A stretch of DNA of 32,249 nt, taken from Aquisalimonas sp. (lineage in GTDB: Bacteria > Pseudomonadota > Gammaproteobacteria > Nitrococcales > Aquisalimonadaceae). Positions 24,223-31,776 of the stretch are shown here, piece by piece; the stretch's first letter is position 1; each line of letters starts with the position of its first letter. Made by a program: the position numbers and the translations under genes. Under the pieces are notes generated by a model. That model made no database searches and was not told the DNA's origin. It saw only the letters and a program-made list of their open reading frames with translations. The DNA lies in contig NZ_SKOG01000044.1 of the NCBI RefSeq assembly GCF_007120195.1, positions 1 to 32,249 on the forward strand, written 5' to 3'.

Positions 24223-24366
24223 TCAGTGCTGTTTGCTGTCTCGCACAGCCATCGACGGGGTCAGTTGCTCAGCGCCGAACTCCACGATCTCCGGCGGGTC
24301 GAGGTTGTAGTCGCTGTAGCGTATCCATGTGGGGCGAACACACACGTACACCAGCCCGGGCCAGCC
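24223..24366 (-). pseudogene. C-terminal fragment of a PPOX-family (pyridoxamine phosphate oxidase-like) gene
   Basis: The frame reads GLVYVCVRPTWIRYSDYN, then LDPPEIVEFGAEQL and a stop at 24223. The VRP.WIRYSDYN..PPEIVEF pattern is the C-terminal signature of the pyridoxamine 5'-phosphate oxidase-related flavin proteins. Upstream of it the sequence becomes an unrelated repeat, so the N-terminal 100 or so residues are lost. The assignment rests on one short motif. Confidence 0.5.
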
Positions 24367-24424
24367 AGCGCGGTCGGGAGCATCGGGATGCTCGCGGCCT
24401 TGCCTGGACGATGGTCCGGCCGTA

Positions 24425-24492
24425 GCCACTGCCGGGCGCCGGCGTCGACAGCAACGAAGGGGCCCCCGACGCCGGAGGACAAGGCGGTCTAT
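24425..24492 (+). repeat. Left copy of the repeat flanking putA
   Basis: This 68-base segment matches 28566-28633 without gaps at about 51 of 68 bases (hand count). In one + frame both copies read SHCRAP..TA and end in KAVY, and in that KAVY all three differences (aag/aaa, gcg/gca, gtc/gtt) are silent, which hints at a common coding ancestor. Weaker similarity extends upstream in both. Confidence 0.55.
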
Positions 24493-24539
24493 ACGTCCTG
24501 TACGCGACAAGGATCCGTTCGGCGGTATGCCGAGGCAGA

Positions 24540-26720
24540 TCAATCGACCGACGCAAGCAGGCTTGCATTGCCGCCGGCCGCCGTGGTGTCGATGCACAGA
24601 TGCCGCTCGACCACGTATCGGGTCGGGGCGACGGTCTGCGTTTCCAACGGCACAACAGGCCCTTCGCGCTTTGCCAGGGCAACGCGCAGTTCGCGCGTCC
24701 AGTCAGAGGCGCCGGCGGCTGCCACCGAGCTGATCCCATCGAGCTCGGTCAGCGTCTCTGCGGAGACGGTCCCGTCCAGCGCGGCGATGGGCGCTGCCGC
24801 CTCGGCCAGCGGCCGCGCTGCCGCCTGGGCGCCAGGCGCCACCATGACCGCCGCGCAACCGGAGCCGAGGGCCTGAACCGCCTGCGCCACAGCGATATCT
24901 GCCGTGGGGCCGAGGCACAGCGTCGTGCCGCGCGGATAGACACTCAGCCGGTTGCTTTCGCCCGTGGGACCGGGCAGCGTCTGCGGGCTCATGTCGAACG
25001 CCGCGGTCTCGGTCAGCGCTTTGCGGATTGCCCCGCCCTTTCCCGACAATGCCTTGCGCAGGACCGAAACCCGATCGGGACGCGCTTCCCAGTTGCGTGC
25101 GTCGAGGCCGCGGATCGCCGACTGCAACTGCTCGGCCGCAATCGCCGCGCCCCTGGGTGCGTCATGTGCCTCGGGCTTGGCGGTGCGGCGAAAGCGGTCG
25201 ACGTAGAGCGGCCCACCTGCCTTGGGGCCGGTGCCCGACAGACCCTCGCCGCCGAAGGGCTGGCTTCCAACGATCGCGCCGATCTGGTTGCGGTTGACGT
25301 AGGTGTTGCCGACATGAATCCGTTCGACGATCTGCTGGACGCGATCGTCGATCCGGGTATGCAGACCGAAGGTGAGCCCGTAGCCGCGCGCGTTGATCGC
25401 GTCGACGACCTTGTCGATATCGACCGCCTTGAACGTGGCGACGTGCAGCACGGGGCCAAAGATCTCTCGCTCCAGATCGTTGATGCCCGAGACCTTGACC
25501 ACGGTCGGGGCCACGAAGGTGCCACGCTCGGGCACCGGCAGGGTCTTCATAAGCCGTCCCGCCTTCTTCTGCGCCGCGATGTAGCCCGAGATCTCCTTCT
25601 GCGCCTCGGCGTCGATCACCGGCGAGACGTCGATGTCCTCGTTCCACGGATCCCCGATCACCAGCGCGTCCATCGCACCGAAGAGCATCTCAAGGAGCCT
25701 TTCGCGCGCCCCTTCCTGAACATAGAGCATCCTGAGCGCCGAGCAGCGCTGACCGGCCGACTGGAGCGCCGAGATCAGAATGTCGCGCACCGCCTGCTCG
25801 GTCAGTGCAGTCGAATCGACGATCATCGCGTTGAGCCCGCCGGTCTCTGCGATCAGCACCGCATCCGGCCCGGCATTGGCGGCCAGCGCCTTGTGGATGA
25901 TCTGCGCCACCTGGGTCGACCCGGTGAAGCACACGCCCGCGATACGGGAATCGGCCGTCAGGGGGCCACCAACGGTCGGCCCGTCGCCCGGCAGAAGCTG
26001 CAGCGCCGCCTCCGGCAGCCCTGCCTCGCGCATGAGCTCGACCGCGCGGGCGGCGATCAGCGGCGTCTGTTCCGCGGGCTTGGCAAGCACCGCGTTGCCA
26101 GCGGCCAGCGCCGCCGCGATCTGACCGCTGAAGATCGCAAGTGGAAAGTTCCAGGGGCTGATACAAACGAACACACCACGCGGTTGACCCGGCGCCTCGT
26201 CCTCCAGCCGTTCCGCCTCGTTGGCATAGAAGCGCAGGAAGTCGACCGCCTCGCGCACCTCGGCGATGCCGTCGAGCACGGTCTTACCCGCCTCACGGGT
26301 CGCGAGCGCCGTCAACTCGCCGATGTTGGCCTCGTAGAGGTCCGCGATCTGCCGCAGCAACTCCGCGCGCTCGGCCACAGGCCGCGCTGACCATTCCTTG
26401 AAGCCATCCTGGGCGGCGTCGAGCGCCGCGGCGACCTCCTCGGCGGTCGCCTCGAAGACCTCTCCTACCACCCGGTCGGGGTCGGCGGGCGAGATCGCCT
26501 TGCGGCCGGTCCCTTTCGGCGCGGGGCTGCCCGCGAGCATCGGCGCCGCGCGCCACGTGGTTTGCGCAAATGCGGCGCGCGCCTCGTGCAGCGGGATGAT
26601 GGAGGCGGGTTCGTTTACGCGGAACCCTTTGGAATTGCGTCTTTCCGGCAAGAAAAGCTCGCCCGGCTGACGGATCGCCGGATTAGCGATCTGGTCACCC
26701 AGCGCCTCGACTTCGGCCAC
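24540..26720 (-). CDS. putA: PutA C-terminal half: delta-1-pyrroline-5-carboxylate dehydrogenase, downstream of an amber codon
   Basis: Same frame as the proline dehydrogenase gene but separated from it by a TAG at 26766-26768. The part from GTG 26720 encodes 726 residues. An aldehyde dehydrogenase domain runs from about residue 45 to 530, with WNFPLAIFSGQIAAAL (NAD site), FTGSTQVAQ, the general-base Glu in IAETGGLNAMI (about 293), the nucleophile Cys in SAGQRCSALRML (about 327) and FGGEGLSGTGPKAGG. A C-terminal ALDH-like accessory domain follows, ending in CIDTTAAGGNASLLASVD, the normal PutA terminus. It would oxidise glutamate semialdehyde to glutamate. No ribosome site precedes the GTG. 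Its codon and protein style are like alphaproteobacterial PutA, unlike its neighbours. Confidence 0.88.
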   Translation of the reverse strand: MAEVEALGDQIANPAIRQPGELFLPERRNSKGFRVNEPASIIPLHEARAAFAQTTWRAAPMLAGSPAPKGTGRKAISPADPDRVVGEVFEATAEEVAAALDAAQDGFKEWSARPVAERAELLRQIADLYEANIGELTALATREAGKTVLDGIAEVREAVDFLRFYANEAERLEDEAPGQPRGVFVCISPWNFPLAIFSGQIAAALAAGNAVLAKPAEQTPLIAARAVELMREAGLPEAALQLLPGDGPTVGGPLTADSRIAGVCFTGSTQVAQIIHKALAANAGPDAVLIAETGGLNAMIVDSTALTEQAVRDILISALQSAGQRCSALRMLYVQEGARERLLEMLFGAMDALVIGDPWNEDIDVSPVIDAEAQKEISGYIAAQKKAGRLMKTLPVPERGTFVAPTVVKVSGINDLEREIFGPVLHVATFKAVDIDKVVDAINARGYGLTFGLHTRIDDRVQQIVERIHVGNTYVNRNQIGAIVGSQPFGGEGLSGTGPKAGGPLYVDRFRRTAKPEAHDAPRGAAIAAEQLQSAIRGLDARNWEARPDRVSVLRKALSGKGGAIRKALTETAAFDMSPQTLPGPTGESNRLSVYPRGTTLCLGPTADIAVAQAVQALGSGCAAVMVAPGAQAAARPLAEAAAPIAALDGTVSAETLTELDGISSVAAAGASDWTRELRVALAKREGPVVPLETQTVAPTRYVVERHLCIDTTAAGGNASLLASVD

Positions 26721-26765
26721 CGGATCGCGGCTGATCTGCTCTGGCGGAATGGCCTCATCGACAAC

Positions 26766-28205
26766 CTAATTGACGAAGGAACTGTTGGCGCCGTTTTCCA
26801 AGAGCCGCCGCACCAGATACGCCAGTAGGTCCCGATGTGCGCCGACAGGTGCATAGACGCGGCAGCGCGTGCCTTCGCCCTCCTTGACGATGGTATGTAC
26901 CGACTCGCCCATGCCGTGCAGGCGCTGGAACTCGAAACTGTCCTTGTCGTTGCCCGCCAGCGCCAGCACCGCCGCGCAGGTATGCGCATTGTGTGTCGCG
27001 AACTGTGGATAGATCCGGTCGCGCCGGTCCATTAGCATCCGCGCGCAGGCCATGTAGCTGACATCGGTGTTCACCTTCCGCGTAAAGACGGGGAAGGTCT
27101 TCGTGCCCATCTCCTGCGCCAGCTTCACCTCCGTATCCCAGTAGGCGCCCTTGACCAGCCGCACCATGATCCGCCGGTCGAGCCGCTCGGCAAGGTCGTA
27201 GAGGGCCTCGATGACGGGACCAGCGCGGCGGCCATAGGCTTGCACCACGACGCCGAACCCGTCCCAGCCCTTCAACGCGGGGTCCGAAAGCAGCGCCTCG
27301 ATCACGTCGAGCGACAGCTCCAGCCGATCCTGCTCCTCGGCGTCGATGTTGAAGCCGATATTGGCCTTCGCCGCCTGCTTCGCGAGTTCGAGCGCGCGCG
27401 GCACGAGTTCCGCCATGACGGTGTCGCGATGGGTGTATTCGTAGCGCGGATGCAGCGCCGAAAGCTTGACCGAAATACCAGGGCTCGACCGCACGTCGCC
27501 CTTGGCGCGTTTGGCGATCACCTTGATCGCATGGGCATAGGCCGCGTGGTAGCGCACCGCGTCCGCGTCGGTGCGGGCCGCCTCGCCCAGCATGTCGTAG
27601 GAATAGGTATAGCCCTGCGCCTCGAGGGTACGGGCGTTTTTGATGCCTTCCTCGATGGTTTGGCCCAGCACGAATTGCCGCCCGAGGATCTTCATCGACT
27701 GCCCCACCGCTGTGCGAACCACCGGCTCGCCCAAGCGCCGCACGAGTCCGCGCAGCGCCGCCGCGGGCCGCTTCGGGTCGTCATCCAGCACCTTGCCGGT
27801 CAGCAGCAGCGCCCAGGTCGAGGCATTGACCAACGACGACGACGAGTTACCGAGATGCGCACCCCAGTTCGACGGTTCAATCTTGTCCCGGATCAGTTCG
27901 TCGATGGTCTCTGCATCTGGCACCCGGAGCAGCGCCTCGGCCAAACACATCAGACCCACGCCTTCCGAGGTCGACAACCCGTATTCGGCCAGAAAGCTTT
28001 CCATCATGGACGGCGATGTCTCACGCCGTACGCGTTGGACGATCTGCGCACCGGCGGCGGCGATTTCCTTGCGCTCGGCTTCGTCCAGTCGGATCTGTCC
28101 GATCAGTTCGCGCATAACTTCGGCCTCGTCGGCAGCATACCTGCGCCGAATCGCATCCTTCCAGGCGCTAAGCGCCGGCGGGTCCATCACCATCGCCTTG
28201 TTCAT
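26766..28205 (-). CDS. putA: PutA N-terminal half: proline dehydrogenase, ending in an in-frame amber codon
   Basis: This 479-residue part holds the PutA dimerisation and arm region (from about residue 25, AADEAEVMRELIGQIRLDEA) and the FAD-dependent proline dehydrogenase barrel (about residues 165-470). Its marks include ISVKLSALHPRYEYT, NIDAEEQDRLELSLD, VQAYGRRAG, RLVKGAYWDTEVKLAQ, ATHNAHT and FQRLHGMGE. There is no N-terminal ribbon-helix-helix, so this is a bifunctional, non-DNA-binding PutA. GGGAG precedes the ATG. The family continues NSSFVNQVVDE; here it reads NSSFVN then TAG then VVDEAIPPEQI, so a single C-to-T change of CAG would explain the stop. It oxidises proline to P5C and passes electrons to quinone. 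Confidence 0.92.
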   Translation of the reverse strand: MNKAMVMDPPALSAWKDAIRRRYAADEAEVMRELIGQIRLDEAERKEIAAAGAQIVQRVRRETSPSMMESFLAEYGLSTSEGVGLMCLAEALLRVPDAETIDELIRDKIEPSNWGAHLGNSSSSLVNASTWALLLTGKVLDDDPKRPAAALRGLVRRLGEPVVRTAVGQSMKILGRQFVLGQTIEEGIKNARTLEAQGYTYSYDMLGEAARTDADAVRYHAAYAHAIKVIAKRAKGDVRSSPGISVKLSALHPRYEYTHRDTVMAELVPRALELAKQAAKANIGFNIDAEEQDRLELSLDVIEALLSDPALKGWDGFGVVVQAYGRRAGPVIEALYDLAERLDRRIMVRLVKGAYWDTEVKLAQEMGTKTFPVFTRKVNTDVSYMACARMLMDRRDRIYPQFATHNAHTCAAVLALAGNDKDSFEFQRLHGMGESVHTIVKEGEGTRCRVYAPVGAHRDLLAYLVRRLLENGANSSFVN

Positions 28206-28565
28206 TTCGATCTCCCGTTATGCGGGTGTGCAAAGCCGCGTGCACTGCCACGTGACGATGCCTTCTCGCTTTTTATAATCTTAAATAAAGAATCACACGT
28301 GAGTTTGACGAAACCAGGCCCGGAAAACAACTGCTTTGTCAAACGTCGAAATCGCTTGGATATCCGGGCATTCACGTGGTCCACAGTAGAGGTCGATCAT
28401 CGTCTGCACCGATGCCCTGACCACCCGGGGCTGCGACGTTGCGGCGCGGCAACGGTGGCGGCTGGCCAGAGGTTCAGGCTCACGGCGAAAAGCGCGACCG
28501 CGCAACCGTCGTCGGAGAGCATTCGGGTGCCGGGACGCCAGTCAGAGGCGACTGGCCGGTCGCAA
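28206..28565. other. putA upstream region, no gene recognised
   Basis: The leader and promoter of the leftward putA lie here. The part at 28270-28310 is AT-rich (TTTTTATAATCTTAAATAAAG) and is the likeliest promoter position, but I could not place a spaced -35/-10 pair on the - strand. There is no divergent putR-type regulator gene, which often accompanies putA in alphaproteobacteria. Confidence 0.4.
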
Positions 28566-28633
28566 GCCACTGCCGAGCGCCGGTGTTGACAGCAAGCGAG
28601 GAGCGACTGCCGCGGGAAGAAAAAGCAGTTTAT
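28566..28633 (+). repeat. Right copy of the repeat flanking putA
   Basis: The partner of 24425-24492, in the same orientation. It runs directly into a gabT-like remnant. Confidence 0.55.
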
Positions 28634-28653
28634 GATACTTTACGCCATCGCAC

Positions 28654-28755
28654 GTCCACGCGATCGCACGCTGCGCCACCGGCCGCGCGCGGGTGATCGC
28701 CTTCGACGGCGGCTACTACAGCCGGACTCCGCTAACCATGGGGCTGGCTGGCTAG
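28654..28755 (+). pseudogene. Fragment of a class III aminotransferase (gabT-like)
   Basis: The + frame reads AIARCATGRARVIAFDGG, then YYSRTPLTMGLAG and TAG. This is the segment of 4-aminobutyrate-type aminotransferases that is usually KIARAxTGRxxVIAFxGxFHGRTxxxMALTG, about a third of the way into the protein. Neither the N-terminal part nor the pyridoxal-lysine part is present, so only a scrap of the gene is left. Confidence 0.65.
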
Positions 28756-29014
28756 GTTGTGCCCTAAGCGAATTCCGCTCAAGGCCAGGGAGGGAGCATG
28801 GCCTGCATCTGCTGACCTGTGGTCTGCTATGGCACATAGTGTGCTTGGTTCCCGCCTTGACCATTGCGGGCGCGGCGTGCCGTGCCAACGGAGCCAATTG
28901 ATTCGAAGTCGACAGCGGCGCCGGGACAAACGCAAGGGCCACTAGCGTCGGAGCAGCCGGGTCAACCTGCACAGCAAGCTTACTACAGCTCGTCACCATC
29001 AAAAGGGTCAAGTA

Positions 29015-29893
29015 ATGACATATTTCACTATCGCCGGCGTGCAGATGAGTGCGCCACACCATGGTGATAACACACAGTTAATGCATCACAATATCGATGT
29101 GATCATGCACCGCTTTCCCCAGGTTCAGATGATCGTTTTCAGTGAGCTGCTTGCCTCGGGCGCCTCCACGCTGAATGCGCAAGTCTTGCCCAGCGGAGTG
29201 GAGAACCTGTTTTGCCAGCTTGCCGCTCAGCATCAGGTTTGGGTCATTCCCGGCTCCCTGTTCGAGCGGATCGATGACAAGATCTACAACACGTCTCCGG
29301 TAATCAACCCGGAAGGGCATGTCGTGGCCCGCTATCGGAAGATGTTCCCATTTCGTCCCTACGAGCACGATGTGGAGTGCGGCAGCGAGTTTGTCGTGTT
29401 TGACGTTCCCGAAGTGGGGCGTTTTGGCATTTCCATCTGCTATGACATGTGGTTCCCCGAAACCACCCGGACCATGGTGGCCATGGGTGCGGAAGTCATT
29501 ATTCACCCCACCATGACCGACACCATCGACCGGGACATCGAACTGTCCATTGCCCGCACCAATGCGGCAACCAACCAGTGCTACTTCTTCGACATCAACG
29601 GTACCGGCGGCATCGGCAACGGCAGATCCATCGTCGTGGGCCCCTCAGGCGACGTTATCCACCAGGCCGGCAGCGGTGAGGAGATCATGCCCGTCGAAAT
29701 CGACTTGGGCCGCGTCAGGCATGAGCGTGAATGCGGCTTGCGTGGTCTGGGCCAGCCGTTGAAAAGCTTCAGGGATCGTCAGGTCGATTTCTCCCTGTAC
29801 CGTGCTGAAACCAAGTCGACGCCATTTCTCGATACACTCGGACCGCTTGCAAAGCCTACTAAAAAACCGGTCACCGGTTTTAGCGGTAAGTAG
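29015..29893 (+). CDS. Carbon-nitrogen hydrolase (nitrilase superfamily)
   Basis: A 292-residue nitrilase-superfamily amidase. The catalytic set is complete: Glu44 in IVFSELLASG, Lys109 in ARYRKMFPF, Glu117 in FRPYEHD and Cys142 in ISICYDMWFPE. The fold is followed by NQCYFFDINGTGGIGNGRS and a tail of about 40 residues ending in KKPVTGFSGK. The CYDMWFPET pattern is amidase-like rather than nitrile-specific; the substrate is unknown. AAAGGG precedes the ATG. Thirty-six bases separate it from the ATP-grasp gene, so the two probably form one operon in which this enzyme cleaves or transfers an amide. Confidence 0.9.
   Translation: MTYFTIAGVQMSAPHHGDNTQLMHHNIDVIMHRFPQVQMIVFSELLASGASTLNAQVLPSGVENLFCQLAAQHQVWVIPGSLFERIDDKIYNTSPVINPEGHVVARYRKMFPFRPYEHDVECGSEFVVFDVPEVGRFGISICYDMWFPETTRTMVAMGAEVIIHPTMTDTIDRDIELSIARTNAATNQCYFFDINGTGGIGNGRSIVVGPSGDVIHQAGSGEEIMPVEIDLGRVRHERECGLRGLGQPLKSFRDRQVDFSLYRAETKSTPFLDTLGPLAKPTKKPVTGFSGK
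29863..29881 (+). terminator. Hairpin at the 3' end of the nitrilase gene
   Basis: AAAACCGG and CCGGTTTT are separated by TCA, giving an 8-base stem with a 3-base loop, ten bases before the stop codon. The T's are in the stem itself and no further T-run follows, so it may pause transcription or stabilise the message end rather than terminate fully. It could serve to tune expression between the two genes. Confidence 0.3.
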
Positions 29894-29929
29894 CATTTTC
29901 TTGGAAATACCAAAGTTGGATGGGCCTCC

Positions 29930-31708
29930 ATGGCGAACGACAGCAATAAATTTTCCAAAGGAATTGGATTGATCAACAGTGTCTGGGAACGGATAAAGTC
30001 CTTCCTCGCACCAGCAGCCGACCCGGCGAGCGCCAGGCCTGCGCCGCCGCCGGGTGCGGCCCCGTGGGCCGGGGCCAGCGCCAGTCCTCAGGCGGAACCG
30101 ACAGCCGAGAACAAGGCCGATACCAGTGCCAGGCCCAAGTCCGAAGACAATGCCACGCCGAGGCCTGATACTGCTTCCGGTTCGGATGTGCAAGCGACCA
30201 CGAACAATTCAAATCCAGGTGAAAAGGACAAAGGAGCAAGGCAAATGTCAAAGATAACAGGAATCTCAGAAGTAAGGAGATACTTCCGTAATAATAAGGA
30301 TCCCATCTATTTTATTTCTGCAACCAACTTCAATCTTCTCGGGATCGGTGATTGGGTCTCCAATTTCAAGCATATCAACTACCTAGATTGCTTCGACGGT
30401 CGTCAGAAAAACGTTTTCGTTCCAAAAGAAAAGTTTCCTCGCGAGTTTGAAAGCATTGAAGATATCAATAACTACCTGCTTGAGCATAAGGAGGTTATCG
30501 ACTACCTGATGACAAAAGGGGGAAAAGGAACCGCCGCCTTCCTGATGTTCGATGAACGCACGGAAGAGATCTGCAAACAGCTAGGCCTGAGAATCGCTTT
30601 CCCGCCGGCTGCGCTCAGAAACCGGATGGACAACAAGATAGAAACGGTGCGTATCGGCAATAAGGTCGGAGTTCCCAGCGTTCCGAACGTGCTTGCGAAG
30701 GTTGAAAACTATGCCCAGCTCAAGGAAATCACCAAGGAGATTGGCAGCGATCTCGTCATCCAGTCCGCATTTGGTGACTCGGGGCACACCACGTACTTCG
30801 TGTCCAATGAGCAGGAATACAACAAGCACGCTGACGAGATTGAAGGGGAAGCAGAAGTAAAAATCATGAAGCGCATCAACTGCAGGGGCTCCGCGATCGA
30901 GGCCTGTGCAACCCGGTGCGGCACCGTGGTCGGCCCGTTGATGACCGAACTTGTGGGCTTCAAGTCACTTACCCCCTACAAGGGCGGCTGGTGCGGTAAC
31001 GAGATGTTCGCCGGCGCCTTTACCCAGGAGATTCGGGACAAGGCCCGGGAATACACCTTCGTGTTTGGTGAGGCCCTCCGCGAGGAGGGCTACAGAGGCT
31101 ACTTCGAGCTCGATTTTCTGATTGACATGGATACCAACGAAGTCTACCTCGGTGAACTCAATCCGCGGGTAACCGGGGCCAGTTCCCTGACCAACGTTGC
31201 TGCGTTCGCGCACTCCGATATCCCGCTGTTTCTGTTTCATTTGCTGGAGTTCTCCGACGCGGACTTCGATCTGGATATCAAGGACCTCAACAACCGCTGG
31301 TCGCATCCGGACAGCATCGACAGCTGGAGCCAGCTGGTCATTAAGCACACCGAGGAATCGGTTGACCTGCTGACCCAGGCGCCCCAGTCCGGTGTGTGGA
31401 AGCTCAACGGCGATGGGTCGGTGGCGTATGACCACTATGCGGCGCACCCCCATGCGGCTGAGAGCGAACAGGAAGCGTTTTTCCTGCGCATCAGCGGCGT
31501 CGGCGACTTCCGCTATGAAGGCGCGGATCTGGGCATCCTGATCACCCGTGGCCGCCTCATGGACGACGACTTCAACCTGACGCCGCGGGCAACCGCCTGG
31601 ATTGAAGGCATCCGTGCGCAATACCGCGGTCAGTCTCTGGCCGATCCGGCTGTTGAACAGGCCGCGGTTGCCCATGGCGTGGCCGGCGGTAACTTCAAGA
31701 TCCTCTAG
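29930..31708 (+). CDS. Biotin-carboxylase-like ATP-grasp ligase with N-terminal extension
   Basis: A 592-residue protein in two parts. The first 105 residues begin with an amphipathic helix (KFSKGIGLINSVWERIKSFL) and continue as a low-complexity Ala/Pro/Ser/Glu linker. From MSKITGISEVRRYFRNNKD (residue 106) it is a typical ATP-grasp enzyme. It has an N-terminal lobe with FISATNFNLLGIG, an ATP-binding lobe with VIQSAFGDSGHTTYFV (about 283-298), and the metal-binding EELD/N region in GYFELDFLID and LGELNPRVTGASS (about 404-416). Such enzymes ligate a carboxylate to an amine or activate bicarbonate; no biotin partner is nearby, so an amide-forming ligase is more likely. A strong ribosome site precedes the internal ATG at 30245, so the short form may be the main product. 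Confidence 0.85.
   Translation: MANDSNKFSKGIGLINSVWERIKSFLAPAADPASARPAPPPGAAPWAGASASPQAEPTAENKADTSARPKSEDNATPRPDTASGSDVQATTNNSNPGEKDKGARQMSKITGISEVRRYFRNNKDPIYFISATNFNLLGIGDWVSNFKHINYLDCFDGRQKNVFVPKEKFPREFESIEDINNYLLEHKEVIDYLMTKGGKGTAAFLMFDERTEEICKQLGLRIAFPPAALRNRMDNKIETVRIGNKVGVPSVPNVLAKVENYAQLKEITKEIGSDLVIQSAFGDSGHTTYFVSNEQEYNKHADEIEGEAEVKIMKRINCRGSAIEACATRCGTVVGPLMTELVGFKSLTPYKGGWCGNEMFAGAFTQEIRDKAREYTFVFGEALREEGYRGYFELDFLIDMDTNEVYLGELNPRVTGASSLTNVAAFAHSDIPLFLFHLLEFSDADFDLDIKDLNNRWSHPDSIDSWSQLVIKHTEESVDLLTQAPQSGVWKLNGDGSVAYDHYAAHPHAAESEQEAFFLRISGVGDFRYEGADLGILITRGRLMDDDFNLTPRATAWIEGIRAQYRGQSLADPAVEQAAVAHGVAGGNFKIL
30231..30247 (+). promoter_or_regulatory. Internal ribosome-binding site and alternative start of the ATP-grasp gene
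   Basis: AAGGAG at 30231-30236 stands 8 bases before an in-frame ATG at 30245. The ATP-grasp fold begins exactly here. The upstream ATG at 29930 has no comparable site. Two protein forms, with and without the 105-residue extension, are plausible. Confidence 0.7.
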
Positions 31709-31715
31709 CCATATT

Positions 31716-31776
31716 AGGAGGGCGGTTGTGCTCTGGGAAGTCCGGAGCACAACATGCGTATGAGTGCATTTTAATG
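31716..31776 (+). promoter_or_regulatory. Structured leader between the ATP-grasp and C45 genes
   Basis: A perfect AGGAGG (31716-31721) is followed by a 12-base stem with a 5-base loop (GTTGTGCTCTGG and CCGGAGCACAAC, 31725-31736 and 31742-31753; one G-U pair). Several starts follow the Shine-Dalgarno. TTG 31726 is in frame with the C45 gene and would extend it by 16 residues. GTG 31728 opens an 11-codon frame. ATG 31754 opens MRMSAF, whose stop overlaps the C45 ATG at 31774. No T-run follows, so it is not a simple terminator. Translation coupling or RNA-level control is likely. Confidence 0.45.

Noticed and set aside
24600-26390. Very long reading frame antisense to putA
   Set aside because: It is the mirror of a high-GC coding frame; the - strand protein has all catalytic motifs of P5C dehydrogenase, while this one has none.
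27240-28589. Long + strand frame opposite the proline dehydrogenase part
   Set aside because: Antisense shadow of a confident gene with no family signature.
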